The notes under the pieces: generated by a model
Told to the model about the DNA's origin: nothing
The model's database searches: none
What the model saw: only the letters and a program-made list of their open reading frames with translations
Assembly: GCA_017643385.1 (NCBI GenBank)
Contig: JAEPNN010000004.1
Coordinates: forward strand, 186,001 to 250,000
From: Dinoroseobacter sp.
Lineage (GTDB): Bacteria > Pseudomonadota > Alphaproteobacteria > Rhodobacterales > Rhodobacteraceae
Direction of reading: 5' to 3'
DNA: 64,000 nt
Program-made: the position numbers and the translations under genes
In this document: positions 36,162 to 43,965 of the stretch, piece by piece
Layout of the letters: the number at the start of each line of letters is the position of its first letter
Numbering within the stretch: position 1 is the first letter of the stretch

Positions 36162-36665
36162 GTGGCTTCACCTCGACATAGTTATCGCGCTCGGCTGGAG
36201 GGCCTCGCGGACAAGACACCGGAGGAGCCAGAGGAACAGGCTGATTGGGCGAAATACCTTTGCGTCTTGGTCTCTGGTTACCTTGAGCAAGCCCTCAAGG
36301 AAATCGTGCTGGAATTTGCCGGTCAACACGACGCTAACCGGCTGCAGAACTACGTCGTGGGGACGTGGCCAGAGTCTCGTAATATGAAGACAGCCAATAT
36401 CCGAGAAATCCTGAACCACTTCGATCAAGGATGGGCCGCCAGCTTTGACCAATGGCTGGACCAAGGTGATCAATATAAGAGCGAGATCAATTCGCTTATC
36501 GTGAGCCGCAACGACATAGCTCACGGCAAAGAAGCAAACACAACGAACGTCACGCTCCGAAGTACCCGAAACCGACTGCGGATCGTCCTTGAACTGGTCG
36601 AATACCTAGAAGAGATCGTTCTCGATGACCCGGAAGATGCCCCTCAAATCGCTAAACAGGAATAG
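36162..36665 (+). CDS. HEPN-domain protein paired with DUF262
   Basis: 167 residues, all helical. SRNDIAHG near residue 115 is the R-x4-H motif (R-N-D-I-A-H) of HEPN proteins, many of which are RNases in toxin or abortive-infection systems. The N-terminal half (WAKYLCVLVSGYLEQALKEI) resembles the RiboL-PSP and MAE_28990-type HEPN groups that often sit beside DUF262 genes. The start appears to be GTG; no ATG is available before the conserved part. It is co-directional with the DUF262 gene and ends convergently with the glycosylase fragment. Confidence 0.75.
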   Translation: MASPRHSYRARLEGLADKTPEEPEEQADWAKYLCVLVSGYLEQALKEIVLEFAGQHDANRLQNYVVGTWPESRNMKTANIREILNHFDQGWAASFDQWLDQGDQYKSEINSLIVSRNDIAHGKEANTTNVTLRSTRNRLRIVLELVEYLEEIVLDDPEDAPQIAKQE

Positions 36666-36732
36666 GTCTTTACGTATTCTTAATTCTCTCATTGGATTGT
36701 GTACTAATGCGGGTTTGGAAACTTCAAGCATG

Positions 36733-36960
36733 TCAGGACAATGACAGGATTGGCTGCAGGTGGGGATAGACCTTCGCCACAGTCTCCGCCCGCGTCCGTT
36801 GCAAGAGGACTACGCATATCCGCTCGAAATCATTCGCACTTGACCCACGCCAAGGCAGATCGCGGCTGTTCGCTTCGAACCAGATAAGAAGGTCTTTTCG
36901 AAACCGCGTGATCTTGGTCTTTTCCCCCCTCGTGAGGGGATGGGGATCACGCAAGGGCAT
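36733..36960 (-). pseudogene. Truncated HhH-GPD DNA glycosylase (MutY/EndoIII-like)
   Basis: 75 codons. ITRFRKDLLIWFEANSRDLP followed by WR and VVLLQRTRAETVAKVYP is the N-terminal block of MutY/endonuclease III-like glycosylases, which have 220 residues or more. The helix-hairpin-helix, catalytic aspartate and iron-sulfur cysteines are missing. Similar full-length proteins accompany m5C methyltransferases and repair T:G mismatches from deaminated 5-methylcytosine. The start overlaps the restriction gene by 14 bases, so it was part of that operon. Confidence 0.7.
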
Positions 36961-38158
36961 AGGTCTTGCTCGGCGGGAACAAGAGGTCTAGCGACGCTGC
37001 CCCGATTTTGAAGGATGGGCCGCGTTCGTGGGCACGCCCTGAGTCTTTGCGTTTCATTATGTGGTCCATGGTGATCTCGCCTTGCTCGATCAAGATGTCG
37101 AACTGGCTACCGATGGGCTTGCGGGTATGGATCACGTCCGTAAACTCGAAATGCTCCAGCCCGTCGATGGGATGAACTTTCGCGCCGACCCAGAAAGTTT
37201 CGGCATGCTTTTCCTTCAGAATATCGCGTAGCTCGGACAAGTACCAAGATGCGAAGGCCCCGTGTTCTGTCATCTTCGAGACCTCGTTCAAGATACCAGC
37301 CTTTTCATCGAGCTCGAAGGTCAGCCCCTGCGAGTTAACGTTGGCAGCGCTCACGGTGCAATTAAGCCGGTCGCGGCCATCACGGAAATAGCCAAACGCA
37401 TCGAGCACGTCTGTCATGCTGTTGAACTTGCTGATTTCCCAGTTGGGCACCTTTGCGAAAAGTTGCTTGCGGTTCTCTTGGGATTTCTTCTTTCGGCGGT
37501 AAGACTTTAGCTCGATCCCTTTGTAGTCAGGCTCTGGCCGCGCATTCATCGCGATCCCAAGTGCGGCTTCGAGTGTTCGGCCAACAGCGGTATCCGCACG
37601 AGTTTCCATCACGGACGGCACGTAGCCACCTGCCGCGATAAGCCTTAGTTTACCTAGGAGCTCGTCGGCAATTGATGTCGCCTCGGCCCCAATTTCTTTC
37701 AGGATGTCCCAGAGTGGCCCGCTCTGTTGCACGTCCATGACATGGGCCACGTCCACGCGGGTTAAGTTGATCACCGCGATACGTCCCTCGTGCTCGGTGA
37801 GGGCCAGTATGTCATCTGCTTGCGCGTAGGCGGTAAGTCCATAGAACCAAATGCGCGGGTCGCCGTCTTTCGTGGGTTTTGCCTCGGGCTTGTAGAGCGA
37901 GGTCTTCGTCTCGACTGCGCCGGTTTCGCTTAACAAGTAAGCGTCGAGTTTGACGCCGTTCTCCCGTGCCCCCCTGCCTTGCTCGTCAAAGTCGTGTAGC
38001 CCCGTTTCCTTGAGGTAGTTTCGCACCGGGGCGGTGGCATCCATAATCGACTTACCAAGCCCGGTACGAGTTGGCTGGAGCAAGGTAATATCCACGGACT
38101 CGCCGGTGAGGCGCTTCATGCGCTCCCGTTCGATGTCAGTGAGCTGGCGAAGCGGCAC
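36947..38158 (-). CDS. MvaI/BcnI-family type II restriction endonuclease
   Basis: About 403 residues. The C-terminal half (VGRTLEAALGIAMNARPEPD then YKGIELKSYRRKKKSQENRK) matches the MvaI/BcnI nuclease family; the acidic residue and ELKS form the PD-(D/E)XK-like core. MvaI and BcnI cut CCWGG and CCSGG and are about 240 residues, so this enzyme has an extra N-terminal domain of about 180 residues. The likely start is GTG at 38158, five bases past the methylase stop with GAGG before it; an ATG lies at 38119. Target sequence unknown. Confidence 0.8.
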   Translation of the reverse strand: MPLRQLTDIERERMKRLTGESVDITLLQPTRTGLGKSIMDATAPVRNYLKETGLHDFDEQGRGARENGVKLDAYLLSETGAVETKTSLYKPEAKPTKDGDPRIWFYGLTAYAQADDILALTEHEGRIAVINLTRVDVAHVMDVQQSGPLWDILKEIGAEATSIADELLGKLRLIAAGGYVPSVMETRADTAVGRTLEAALGIAMNARPEPDYKGIELKSYRRKKKSQENRKQLFAKVPNWEISKFNSMTDVLDAFGYFRDGRDRLNCTVSAANVNSQGLTFELDEKAGILNEVSKMTEHGAFASWYLSELRDILKEKHAETFWVGAKVHPIDGLEHFEFTDVIHTRKPIGSQFDILIEQGEITMDHIMKRKDSGRAHERGPSFKIGAASLDLLFPPSKTYALA

Positions 38159-38162
38159 CGGG

Positions 38163-39620
38163 CTACCTCTTCCCCAGGGCCTCGTCCAGAAGCCCCCGGA
38201 AGTGCTCGCCGACCTTCTCGGCCAACCCCACTGGAACCGCGTTGCCGATCTGGGTGTATTTCGGAACCTCGCGGTCGAAGAGTCCTGCCTGAGGGTTCCC
38301 TGCGCGCCGCAGGCCACCCGTGGTTCGCTTGCCTGCGAACTGGTACCAGTCGGGGAAGAGCTGGAGCCTCGCCCATTCTCGAACCGTCAAGATGCGCGGC
38401 TGTGAATAGTGGACGTAATCGTCGGGAAGTGAGGTCGCAGTCATGTTCGGTTCGCCGTTACCCCAACGAGCTTTCAGTACCCTCTGGGAAAACTTCCGTG
38501 TCTGGAAGTGCTCCGGGATTTCGCCGTTGTTGGCGAGCATGTGGTCGAACTTCTCGACGACATCACGTTTGTGCTTGCTGTATTCCTGCTCGGTCAGCCT
38601 GGCGCGCCCTCCTGCGTTCCAGGGGGCAGGACGGCGCAAGTGTTTCTGGATCGCTGTCCGGGCTGCCTTTGGATATGACTTCGTTTCAAAGGCTCCGGGC
38701 GCAAAATCAGCGGACCGCAAGATATCCGCCACGGTCGGGTCCACAAGGTCTCCCAAGAGATCGGCTAGGTCCGGGAACGTGCCGATCTTACCCCTTGGAA
38801 GAAACCCGCATGCGATTGCGTCTTCCGGGTCTGCGCTCGGGTCGAGAGAGGGGCACGCTTCCAAGATATCCTTGCGGATGCCCACGAGAAGGACGCGCGG
38901 GCGGTTCTGGGGAACGCCGTAGTCCTTGGCAAAGACCAGTGACCACCTGACCTCGTAGCCAGGGATTTTTCGAAACTCGGCTTTCACGTCCGGGAAGATC
39001 AGGTCTCCATCCTCCCGGGTCCATTTGGCATTGAGTAGACCGCGCACGTTCTCGAACAGGAAAATCCTTGGTCTTAGGTGACGTATGATCTGCGCCATGC
39101 GACCAAAGAGGTGATTGGAGGGGATTTCCTTCCGATCAACTGCGTAGGATCGGCGGATGCCGATACCTGAGAAGCCCTGGCAAGGTGGACCACCGGCAAG
39201 AACGTCGAGGGTACTTCCTCCCCCGGCCCTAGCATTACCCTTTTCTGAGGGTACGAAGTTTGCTTCCGGGATGTCTTGAAGGTCCGAAACAAGTGCTTCT
39301 AGGCGCTTGCCTTTCAGGTCTTGTGCATCGTTGCACCGAAGGGCAGCGTTCTCCGCAAACGGCATCCCGCCAAGCGTATGGTGACGGTTCCGTAGGTATG
39401 TTTCCATCGCGTCTTGATGCAGTTCGTTCACGAAGACGGGTGTGAAACTTGCTTCTTCGAAGCCAAGAGATAGGCCGCCGCAGCCTGCGAAGAGATCGAC
39501 CATCGTGTATAGCTTGGAACGCGGAAGTTTCCTTTGCTGTTCCACTTGCTGCGGCATTGTCGCGGCCACCTGCTCGAGCATTTCTTTCTTCCCCCGATTC
39601 CACTGGTCTCTGGTTAGCAC
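38163..39620 (-). CDS. DNA (cytosine-5) methyltransferase of the restriction-modification system
   Basis: 485 residues with all main m5C motifs: I FAGCGGLSLGF, IV GGPPCQGFSG (catalytic cysteine), VI FENVRG, VIII QNRPRVLLVG, IX TVREWARLQLFPDWY and X QIGNAVPVGLAE. The target-recognition region lies between about residues 270 and 390. It should protect host DNA from the adjacent endonuclease; the genes are 4 bases apart. The frame begins with GTG at 39620; an ATG at 39581 with GGGGGAAG before it is an equally good start. Confidence 0.92.
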   Translation of the reverse strand: MLTRDQWNRGKKEMLEQVAATMPQQVEQQRKLPRSKLYTMVDLFAGCGGLSLGFEEASFTPVFVNELHQDAMETYLRNRHHTLGGMPFAENAALRCNDAQDLKGKRLEALVSDLQDIPEANFVPSEKGNARAGGGSTLDVLAGGPPCQGFSGIGIRRSYAVDRKEIPSNHLFGRMAQIIRHLRPRIFLFENVRGLLNAKWTREDGDLIFPDVKAEFRKIPGYEVRWSLVFAKDYGVPQNRPRVLLVGIRKDILEACPSLDPSADPEDAIACGFLPRGKIGTFPDLADLLGDLVDPTVADILRSADFAPGAFETKSYPKAARTAIQKHLRRPAPWNAGGRARLTEQEYSKHKRDVVEKFDHMLANNGEIPEHFQTRKFSQRVLKARWGNGEPNMTATSLPDDYVHYSQPRILTVREWARLQLFPDWYQFAGKRTTGGLRRAGNPQAGLFDREVPKYTQIGNAVPVGLAEKVGEHFRGLLDEALGKR

Positions 39621-39678
39621 TTCTTGTTGTCATAGTCCAGGCTGCGCCCACATTTTGTGGTCATTGCGGGAAGAGCAG

Positions 39679-40743
39679 TTAAGCTCTCGCAGATTTAGGC
39701 CTCACTAGCCCTTTCATCACCTCCCCCTGCCGGTCCCGCGACACGGGAATGTAGCTGTTCACCATCGTCGCCAAGTGCTCATGGCCCAGATTCATCGACC
39801 AAGCCTTTAACTGCTCCATATTCTCGCAAATCTCGTCGCCATATTTGGCCAACGTCTTGCGGAATGCATGCGGTGTGAACGGGTGCAACTGGACTCGCCT
39901 AAATGCCGCCTTGATCATCGCGTTCAATGGTGCGCCGCTTGCAAAGCCCTCACGCGCCAGCCCGACCTTGGCGAACCGCTTGTCCACCATACCCATCTGC
40001 GCCTTCGGGAAGACCGCATCCGTGTCCCCGAACAGTTCGACCTCGCGCAGGTATGTCACCCAACGCTCAAAACACTCTCGATAGAGCGGATCAACCGGAA
40101 AAAACCACGTGTCGATCAGCTTGCCGTTTTTCGTCGCCACCTCGCGCGGGTCCTGAAACACATGCCCGTCGAACAAGTTCACGTGCTTCAGAAGAAGGCT
40201 GGCCACGGCCCCATCGCGCGCCCCGGTCAGCATGAAGAAGGCAAACAGCGCCTTGTCCCGCCGCTCGAAGGCATCGCCCTCCGGCATCGCCTGAAACGCA
40301 TGCAGCGCCTGTTCCATAGACGGATAGGGAATGGCGCGCTTTGCGTGCGCCACGCGCCTGCCCTTGCGCGAGTTGTTGAAGTATTCCGCATCCGAATACC
40401 CCACCCGCGACTTGAAGCCGGGCTGATCCGCCAACCAGAAAACGAAAGCCTTCACATAGGACAGAGTCGCGTCGATGGTGGACGGGCTAAGCGGTTTCTT
40501 CGTTCGCTTGTTCAGTGCCTTGGCAAGGTGCGTTTTGAACCTCTCTCCCCACCCCCGGTTGAATTGCTTGAAGTCCTTCCCGCTAATTGCTTCCTCAAAC
40601 TCCGAAAGTGCCGCCGCGACTTTGTCGAGCGTCTTTTCATCCCGCCCCTTCGCCTGCTTCAGATGGTCCAGATACTTGTGCTTCATCCGCACATTCGATG
40701 ATGTTTTTCCGGGCATGTCTTGCGCCCCTTTCAAAGTATTCAT
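39679..40743 (-). CDS. Tyrosine recombinase (phage integrase family), second in the island
   Basis: 354 residues. The N-terminal SAM-like domain spans about 1-120. The catalytic domain shows R in LTGARDGAVAS, the HxxR box in TPHAFRKTLAKYG, a later histidine in LGHEHLATMV and the tyrosine in NSYIPVSRDR. It is unrelated in detail to the DUF4102 integrase at 42406. The start is ATG 40743, or ATG 40716, which has AAGGGG before it. It may have a different target, or serve recombination within the island. Confidence 0.85.
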   Translation of the reverse strand: MNTLKGAQDMPGKTSSNVRMKHKYLDHLKQAKGRDEKTLDKVAAALSEFEEAISGKDFKQFNRGWGERFKTHLAKALNKRTKKPLSPSTIDATLSYVKAFVFWLADQPGFKSRVGYSDAEYFNNSRKGRRVAHAKRAIPYPSMEQALHAFQAMPEGDAFERRDKALFAFFMLTGARDGAVASLLLKHVNLFDGHVFQDPREVATKNGKLIDTWFFPVDPLYRECFERWVTYLREVELFGDTDAVFPKAQMGMVDKRFAKVGLAREGFASGAPLNAMIKAAFRRVQLHPFTPHAFRKTLAKYGDEICENMEQLKAWSMNLGHEHLATMVNSYIPVSRDRQGEVMKGLVRPKSARA

Positions 40744-40767
40744 TTCAGTAGAACCGGAAAGGTTCGT

Positions 40768-41190
40768 TTAGGCGTGTTCCTGAATGCTGGGCGCGAAACC
40801 GTATTTCACACCCCATTTGCGCAATTCTGATCGCTTGATGATCCGCCGTGTCAGCCGTTCGCAGGTCGGGCAGATCGCCATGATCCGTTCGCGCGTGCTA
40901 TCCATTGGCTCCGCATCGACGAGGCCCGGCTGCGGAGACCGCGCGGCCTGACATCCGAGGCAATAGACTTCAAATGGCTTCAGCCGTGTTTTCTTCCTAG
41001 CCAGCTTCTCAGCATGGAATTCAAGGAAATCACGCCCGACAATCAGGAAGGGTCGCATGTCCGTCAGGCAAGGCAAGCCCAGCCTGCACCATCGCCGAAC
41101 AGTGCCCACCGTCACCTCTAGAAGATCGGCAAGTTGCCGGATCGTGTAGATGCGATGGATCTTCACGCGCCGCGCGTTCACCCGCGCCAT
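40768..41190 (-). CDS. Helix-turn-helix protein with zinc-ribbon-like cysteines
   Basis: 140 residues. The N-terminus (IYTIRQLADLLEVTVGTVRR then WCRLGLP) is a MerR/AlpA-type helix-turn-helix. Two CxxC pairs, CLGC (near 77) and CPTC (near 107), could bind zinc. It shares one base with the preceding gene (TGATG) and precedes the recombinase gene by 24 bases. It is probably an accessory factor for recombination or regulation in the island; not recognised further. Confidence 0.65.
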   Translation of the reverse strand: MARVNARRVKIHRIYTIRQLADLLEVTVGTVRRWCRLGLPCLTDMRPFLIVGRDFLEFHAEKLARKKTRLKPFEVYCLGCQAARSPQPGLVDAEPMDSTRERIMAICPTCERLTRRIIKRSELRKWGVKYGFAPSIQEHA

Positions 41191-41399
41191 CAGTCCTTCC
41201 CCCGCTCAGGATCGACGCGCCGGGCATCGGCCCAAGCGTTCAGGTCTTCGCCCCGATATATGATCTTGCGCCCAAGTCTATAGAACGCCGGGCCAGTCCC
41301 TTTGTGACGCCATTGCGCCAGCTTCTCACGCGGGCCGATGACGTCCAGCTCAGGATCGCCAAGGACATAGTTTCGGTTTTGCTCGAATAAGTGTGCCAT
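41190..41399 (-). CDS. Small AlpA/excisionase-like DNA-binding protein
   Basis: About 69 residues. LGPREKLAQWRHKGTGPAFY-like spacing, here VIGPREKLAQWRHKGTGPAF with YRLGRKIIYRGEDLNAWADA, is the helix-turn-helix_17 pattern of AlpA and excisionases. The ATG at 41399 has GGAGG eight bases before it; the ATG at 41414 lacks a ribosome site. It is coupled to the zinc-ribbon protein and the recombinase behind it. Confidence 0.75.
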   Translation of the reverse strand: MAHLFEQNRNYVLGDPELDVIGPREKLAQWRHKGTGPAFYRLGRKIIYRGEDLNAWADARRVDPERGKD

Positions 41400-41514
41400 C
41401 TTGCGGGCCTCCATCTATTTGACTGAGGCCAAACAAATTTCATCGCCCGCTACCTGAAAAGGACGATGCAAAGCCGATAGGGATGGTGAAAATAGGGGCT
41501 TAGTTGCGCGCGCT

Positions 41515-42297
41515 TTATTCGTCGGTCGGAAGTACCGAACCGGATAGGAGGCCGGGCACTCGCGATGCCTGACCGAGGCCCAGAATGCTGCCAAGACCAA
41601 ATCTTGGCCGTTTTATATCGTCTTCCGTAAGTTGTGATACGGCCCAATCGGCCATATTCCGAACTTGTGCTTGAATTCCGAGGACTTCGTAAACCTCTTG
41701 GAGGCCACGTGTGTAATCAGTTGACGGGTGGCCTCCATCGCCCGAAACACCGGACGTCGGAAACTCGCCCACTTCTTTGCAGTAGAAGCGGGCTAAACGC
41801 AGTGCGATAGCACGTGCATAGTGCTTTGGGGGGCGCGAGGCGTTGCTCCAAAACTCACGCTCTTGGTCTCTAAGATGTTGTAATTTATCAAGAAGGCCGC
41901 CTTGAAACGCGTGCAACGCGTATCCCAGACTAAACGAAAGACTATGATCAATCATGCCCTTTAAGATGAATTCGGGGATGCTGTTTGTCCGCTTGCCCTG
42001 TTGGTCGTAATGCCGATTCACATCCACAAATCCGCAGATTGAGGCAGCCGCCACTGCGTCTACACGCCCCTCCCCACCAAAACCTGACAATATCAGATCG
42101 TACAGGTCTTCGCATTGCTTGATCGCTGCTTCGGTCGCCGCCTTTTCGGTGAGGAAGTCAGCCTTGGTATCGTGGGAATTCGGCCTTTCAGTATCAAACG
42201 GTGCAGCGCCGGTGAAGTACGGGGCGCTGAGGCCTTTCGCCTCCAGCATCCGCTCTACTGCGGCGTGAAGGCGCTTATTCCGATCATTTGCGTTCAT
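41515..42297 (-). CDS. Island protein of unknown function
   Basis: 260 residues, not recognised. It is soluble and mostly helical, with a Ser/Gly-rich segment near residue 190 (TSGVSGDGGHPSTDY) and a glycine-leucine-rich end (FGLGSILGLGQASRVPGLL). No catalytic motif is visible. The ATG at 42297 lies directly at a hairpin with A/T tracts (42298-42327) and has no ribosome site, so the true start may be ATG 42249. It sits alone between the small regulator and the integrase. Confidence 0.6.
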   Translation of the reverse strand: MNANDRNKRLHAAVERMLEAKGLSAPYFTGAAPFDTERPNSHDTKADFLTEKAATEAAIKQCEDLYDLILSGFGGEGRVDAVAAASICGFVDVNRHYDQQGKRTNSIPEFILKGMIDHSLSFSLGYALHAFQGGLLDKLQHLRDQEREFWSNASRPPKHYARAIALRLARFYCKEVGEFPTSGVSGDGGHPSTDYTRGLQEVYEVLGIQAQVRNMADWAVSQLTEDDIKRPRFGLGSILGLGQASRVPGLLSGSVLPTDE

Positions 42298-42327
42298 AAA
42301 AAGGGTAGGTAACAGTCACCCTTTTTT
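42298..42327. terminator. Symmetric hairpin with A/T tracts between integrase and unknown gene
   Basis: aaaaagggt (42298-42306) pairs with acccttttt (42318-42326) around an 11-base loop. Runs of T follow on either strand, so it can stop transcription from both sides; it lies at the end of the integrase transcript. Confidence 0.5.
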
Positions 42328-42405
42328 TCTTCAATCCGTTTGTTTCAGTTTTGTTCACTTCTCTGCAGCTTGCAAAAAGGTCACCTTTCAGTACACCTTT
42401 TCAGC

Positions 42406-43617
42406 TTAGATTTTGCCAACCTTGCTATGCAAATGAACCACGTCTGCGCTTGCCCCCGCCACATACCCGGACCACCGCTCCATGAGCGCCCGCCTCCGAT
42501 CCAGCAAATCCGCCCGCGCATAAGCGCGCTCCACATTCGAGCCGACCTTATGCGCTAAACTCAGTTCAGCCACCTCACGCGGCGCATTTGCCACTTCTCC
42601 TGCCCAATCGCGGAACGTCGAACGGAAGCCATGGACGGTCACACCCTCCACGTTCATCCGGCGCAAGAGCATCAGCATCGACATATTTGACAAGGACCGA
42701 TGGCGCCTTTGCCCCTCGAAAACCACTTCAGACTCCAACGCCTTCAACGGCTCCAATATCTCAAACATCCCGTCAGTCAGCGGAACCCGGTGGACCTCGC
42801 CGCTTTTCATCCGCTCAGCGGGACAGGTCCACACCTTTGTGCCAAAGTCCAACTCCTCCCACCGCATGCCCAAAACTTCGCTGGTCCGTGACCCGGTCAG
42901 GCAGGTGAACATGAGCGCCTTCGCGGCCATTGCGTCACGCCCCCGCAAATCCGCATAGAACGCAGGCACGTCCTGCCAGCGCATCGCCTTGTGATGCACT
43001 GCCTTCTTCTTCACCTTGGGCAGCACATGGCCGTCGCGGATCGCAACAACGGGGTTCTCTCCCTCACGGAACTCTTTCGAGCGCGCCACGTCCAGCACCG
43101 TCTTGATCCGTTGTGCCAAGCGCCGCGCTGTTTCGTGCTTTTCCGTCCAGATCGGCGAGAGGCACATCAGCACTTCCGGCTGGCCTACCGCATCCACAGG
43201 CATCCGCCCGATCTTGGGGAAGGCATAGTCGCGTAGCGTGTTGATCCATTGCTGGCCGTGCTTTGCGTTCTTCCAAATCGGCATCCGGTCGATGTGAACC
43301 TGTTGCGCCACTTCCTCGAAGGTTGGTATCTCGCGCGCCGCGTTGAAGCGTGGGTTGAGGCCCTGCTTCGCCATGCGCCGGTATTCCAGCGCCCTGTCGC
43401 GGGCTTGGTTCAACGTCACCACATCCGCCCCGCCCAGCCCGAAGTCCGTCCGCAACGGCGCGCCCTTCGCATTCTTCTGCCCCTTAACCGTGACCCGCAC
43501 GATCCACCGCCGCGCGCCCGATTCATCCACTACAAGGTAAAGCCCATTGCCATCCCCGTGCCGCCCTGGCCCAAGGTTCTCCACCAGCTTCTTCGTCAGC
43601 TTACCGGAAAGCGCCAT
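42406..43617 (-). CDS. Tyrosine integrase of element B (P4/DUF4102 type)
   Basis: About 403 residues. The N-terminal DUF4102-type arm-binding domain (ENLGPGRHGDGNGLYLVVDE) is followed by a SAM-like domain and the catalytic domain: R in LTGSRTSEVLGMRW, HxxR in VHGFRSTFRDWA, H in LAHKVGSNVERAY, with the tyrosine in that last motif. Such enzymes insert islands at tRNA 3' ends. It lies 150 bases from tRNA-Ser, and short repeats lie just before its start. I use ATG 43617; a GTG lies 12 bases earlier. Confidence 0.93.
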   Translation of the reverse strand: MALSGKLTKKLVENLGPGRHGDGNGLYLVVDESGARRWIVRVTVKGQKNAKGAPLRTDFGLGGADVVTLNQARDRALEYRRMAKQGLNPRFNAAREIPTFEEVAQQVHIDRMPIWKNAKHGQQWINTLRDYAFPKIGRMPVDAVGQPEVLMCLSPIWTEKHETARRLAQRIKTVLDVARSKEFREGENPVVAIRDGHVLPKVKKKAVHHKAMRWQDVPAFYADLRGRDAMAAKALMFTCLTGSRTSEVLGMRWEELDFGTKVWTCPAERMKSGEVHRVPLTDGMFEILEPLKALESEVVFEGQRRHRSLSNMSMLMLLRRMNVEGVTVHGFRSTFRDWAGEVANAPREVAELSLAHKVGSNVERAYARADLLDRRRALMERWSGYVAGASADVVHLHSKVGKI

Positions 43618-43621
43618 CGCA

Positions 43622-43643
43622 CATACCACACTTCATACCACAC
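43622..43643 (+). repeat. Element B arm-type repeats, integrase side
   Basis: cataccacac occurs twice in a row (43622-43631 and 43634-43643) directly upstream of the integrase start. The same word is at 34697-34706 near the opposite end of element B. Binding here could also repress the integrase gene. Confidence 0.55.
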
Positions 43644-43766
43644 AATGTACGAACACACGTAAGATCGAAAGAAACCCAACACAAGCCTCATCACCACAGA
43701 CAGCCTGCAAAACAAAGAGAAAAGGCCGCTCAAGGCGACCCTGTCAAACTAGCGAATATGGTATGG

Positions 43767-43791
43767 TGGCGGAGACGAAGGGATTCGAACC
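43767..43791 (+). repeat. Attachment-site core, copy 3 (within tRNA-Ser)
   Basis: tggcggagacgaagggatt at 43767-43785 matches copy 1 over 19 bases and copy 2 over 14. It forms the right end of element B. Confidence 0.85.
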
Positions 43792-43856
43792 CTCGAGACG
43801 GTTTCCCGCCTACTCCCTTAGCAGGGGAGCGCCTTCGACCACTCGGCCACGTCTCC
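43767..43856 (-). tRNA. tRNA-Ser (anticodon GCU)
   Basis: A 90-base gene with encoded CCA. The acceptor arms are GGAGACG and CGTCTCC, the anticodon stem-loop CTCCC-CTGCTAA-GGGAG gives GCT, a long variable arm follows as in type II tRNAs, and the T loop is GGTTCGAATCC. Its 3' end is the intact attachment site used by the islands at lower coordinates. Confidence 0.96.
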
Positions 43857-43965
43857 GTCGACCCGTTTAGAGTTGCCCGGCACAGCCTGCAAGAGCGAAA
43901 TCTGCACTTTCGCGGTTGATCCCCCCCATTCGCCCAATAGAGTGCGCGCTCTGGGAGTTACGTGA

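Noticed and set aside
43547-43870. Plus frame ending with AETKGFEPSRRFPAYSLSRG
   Set aside because: This is the translated antisense of tRNA-Ser, a well-known false protein; the same applies to AETKGF in the frame at 33267.
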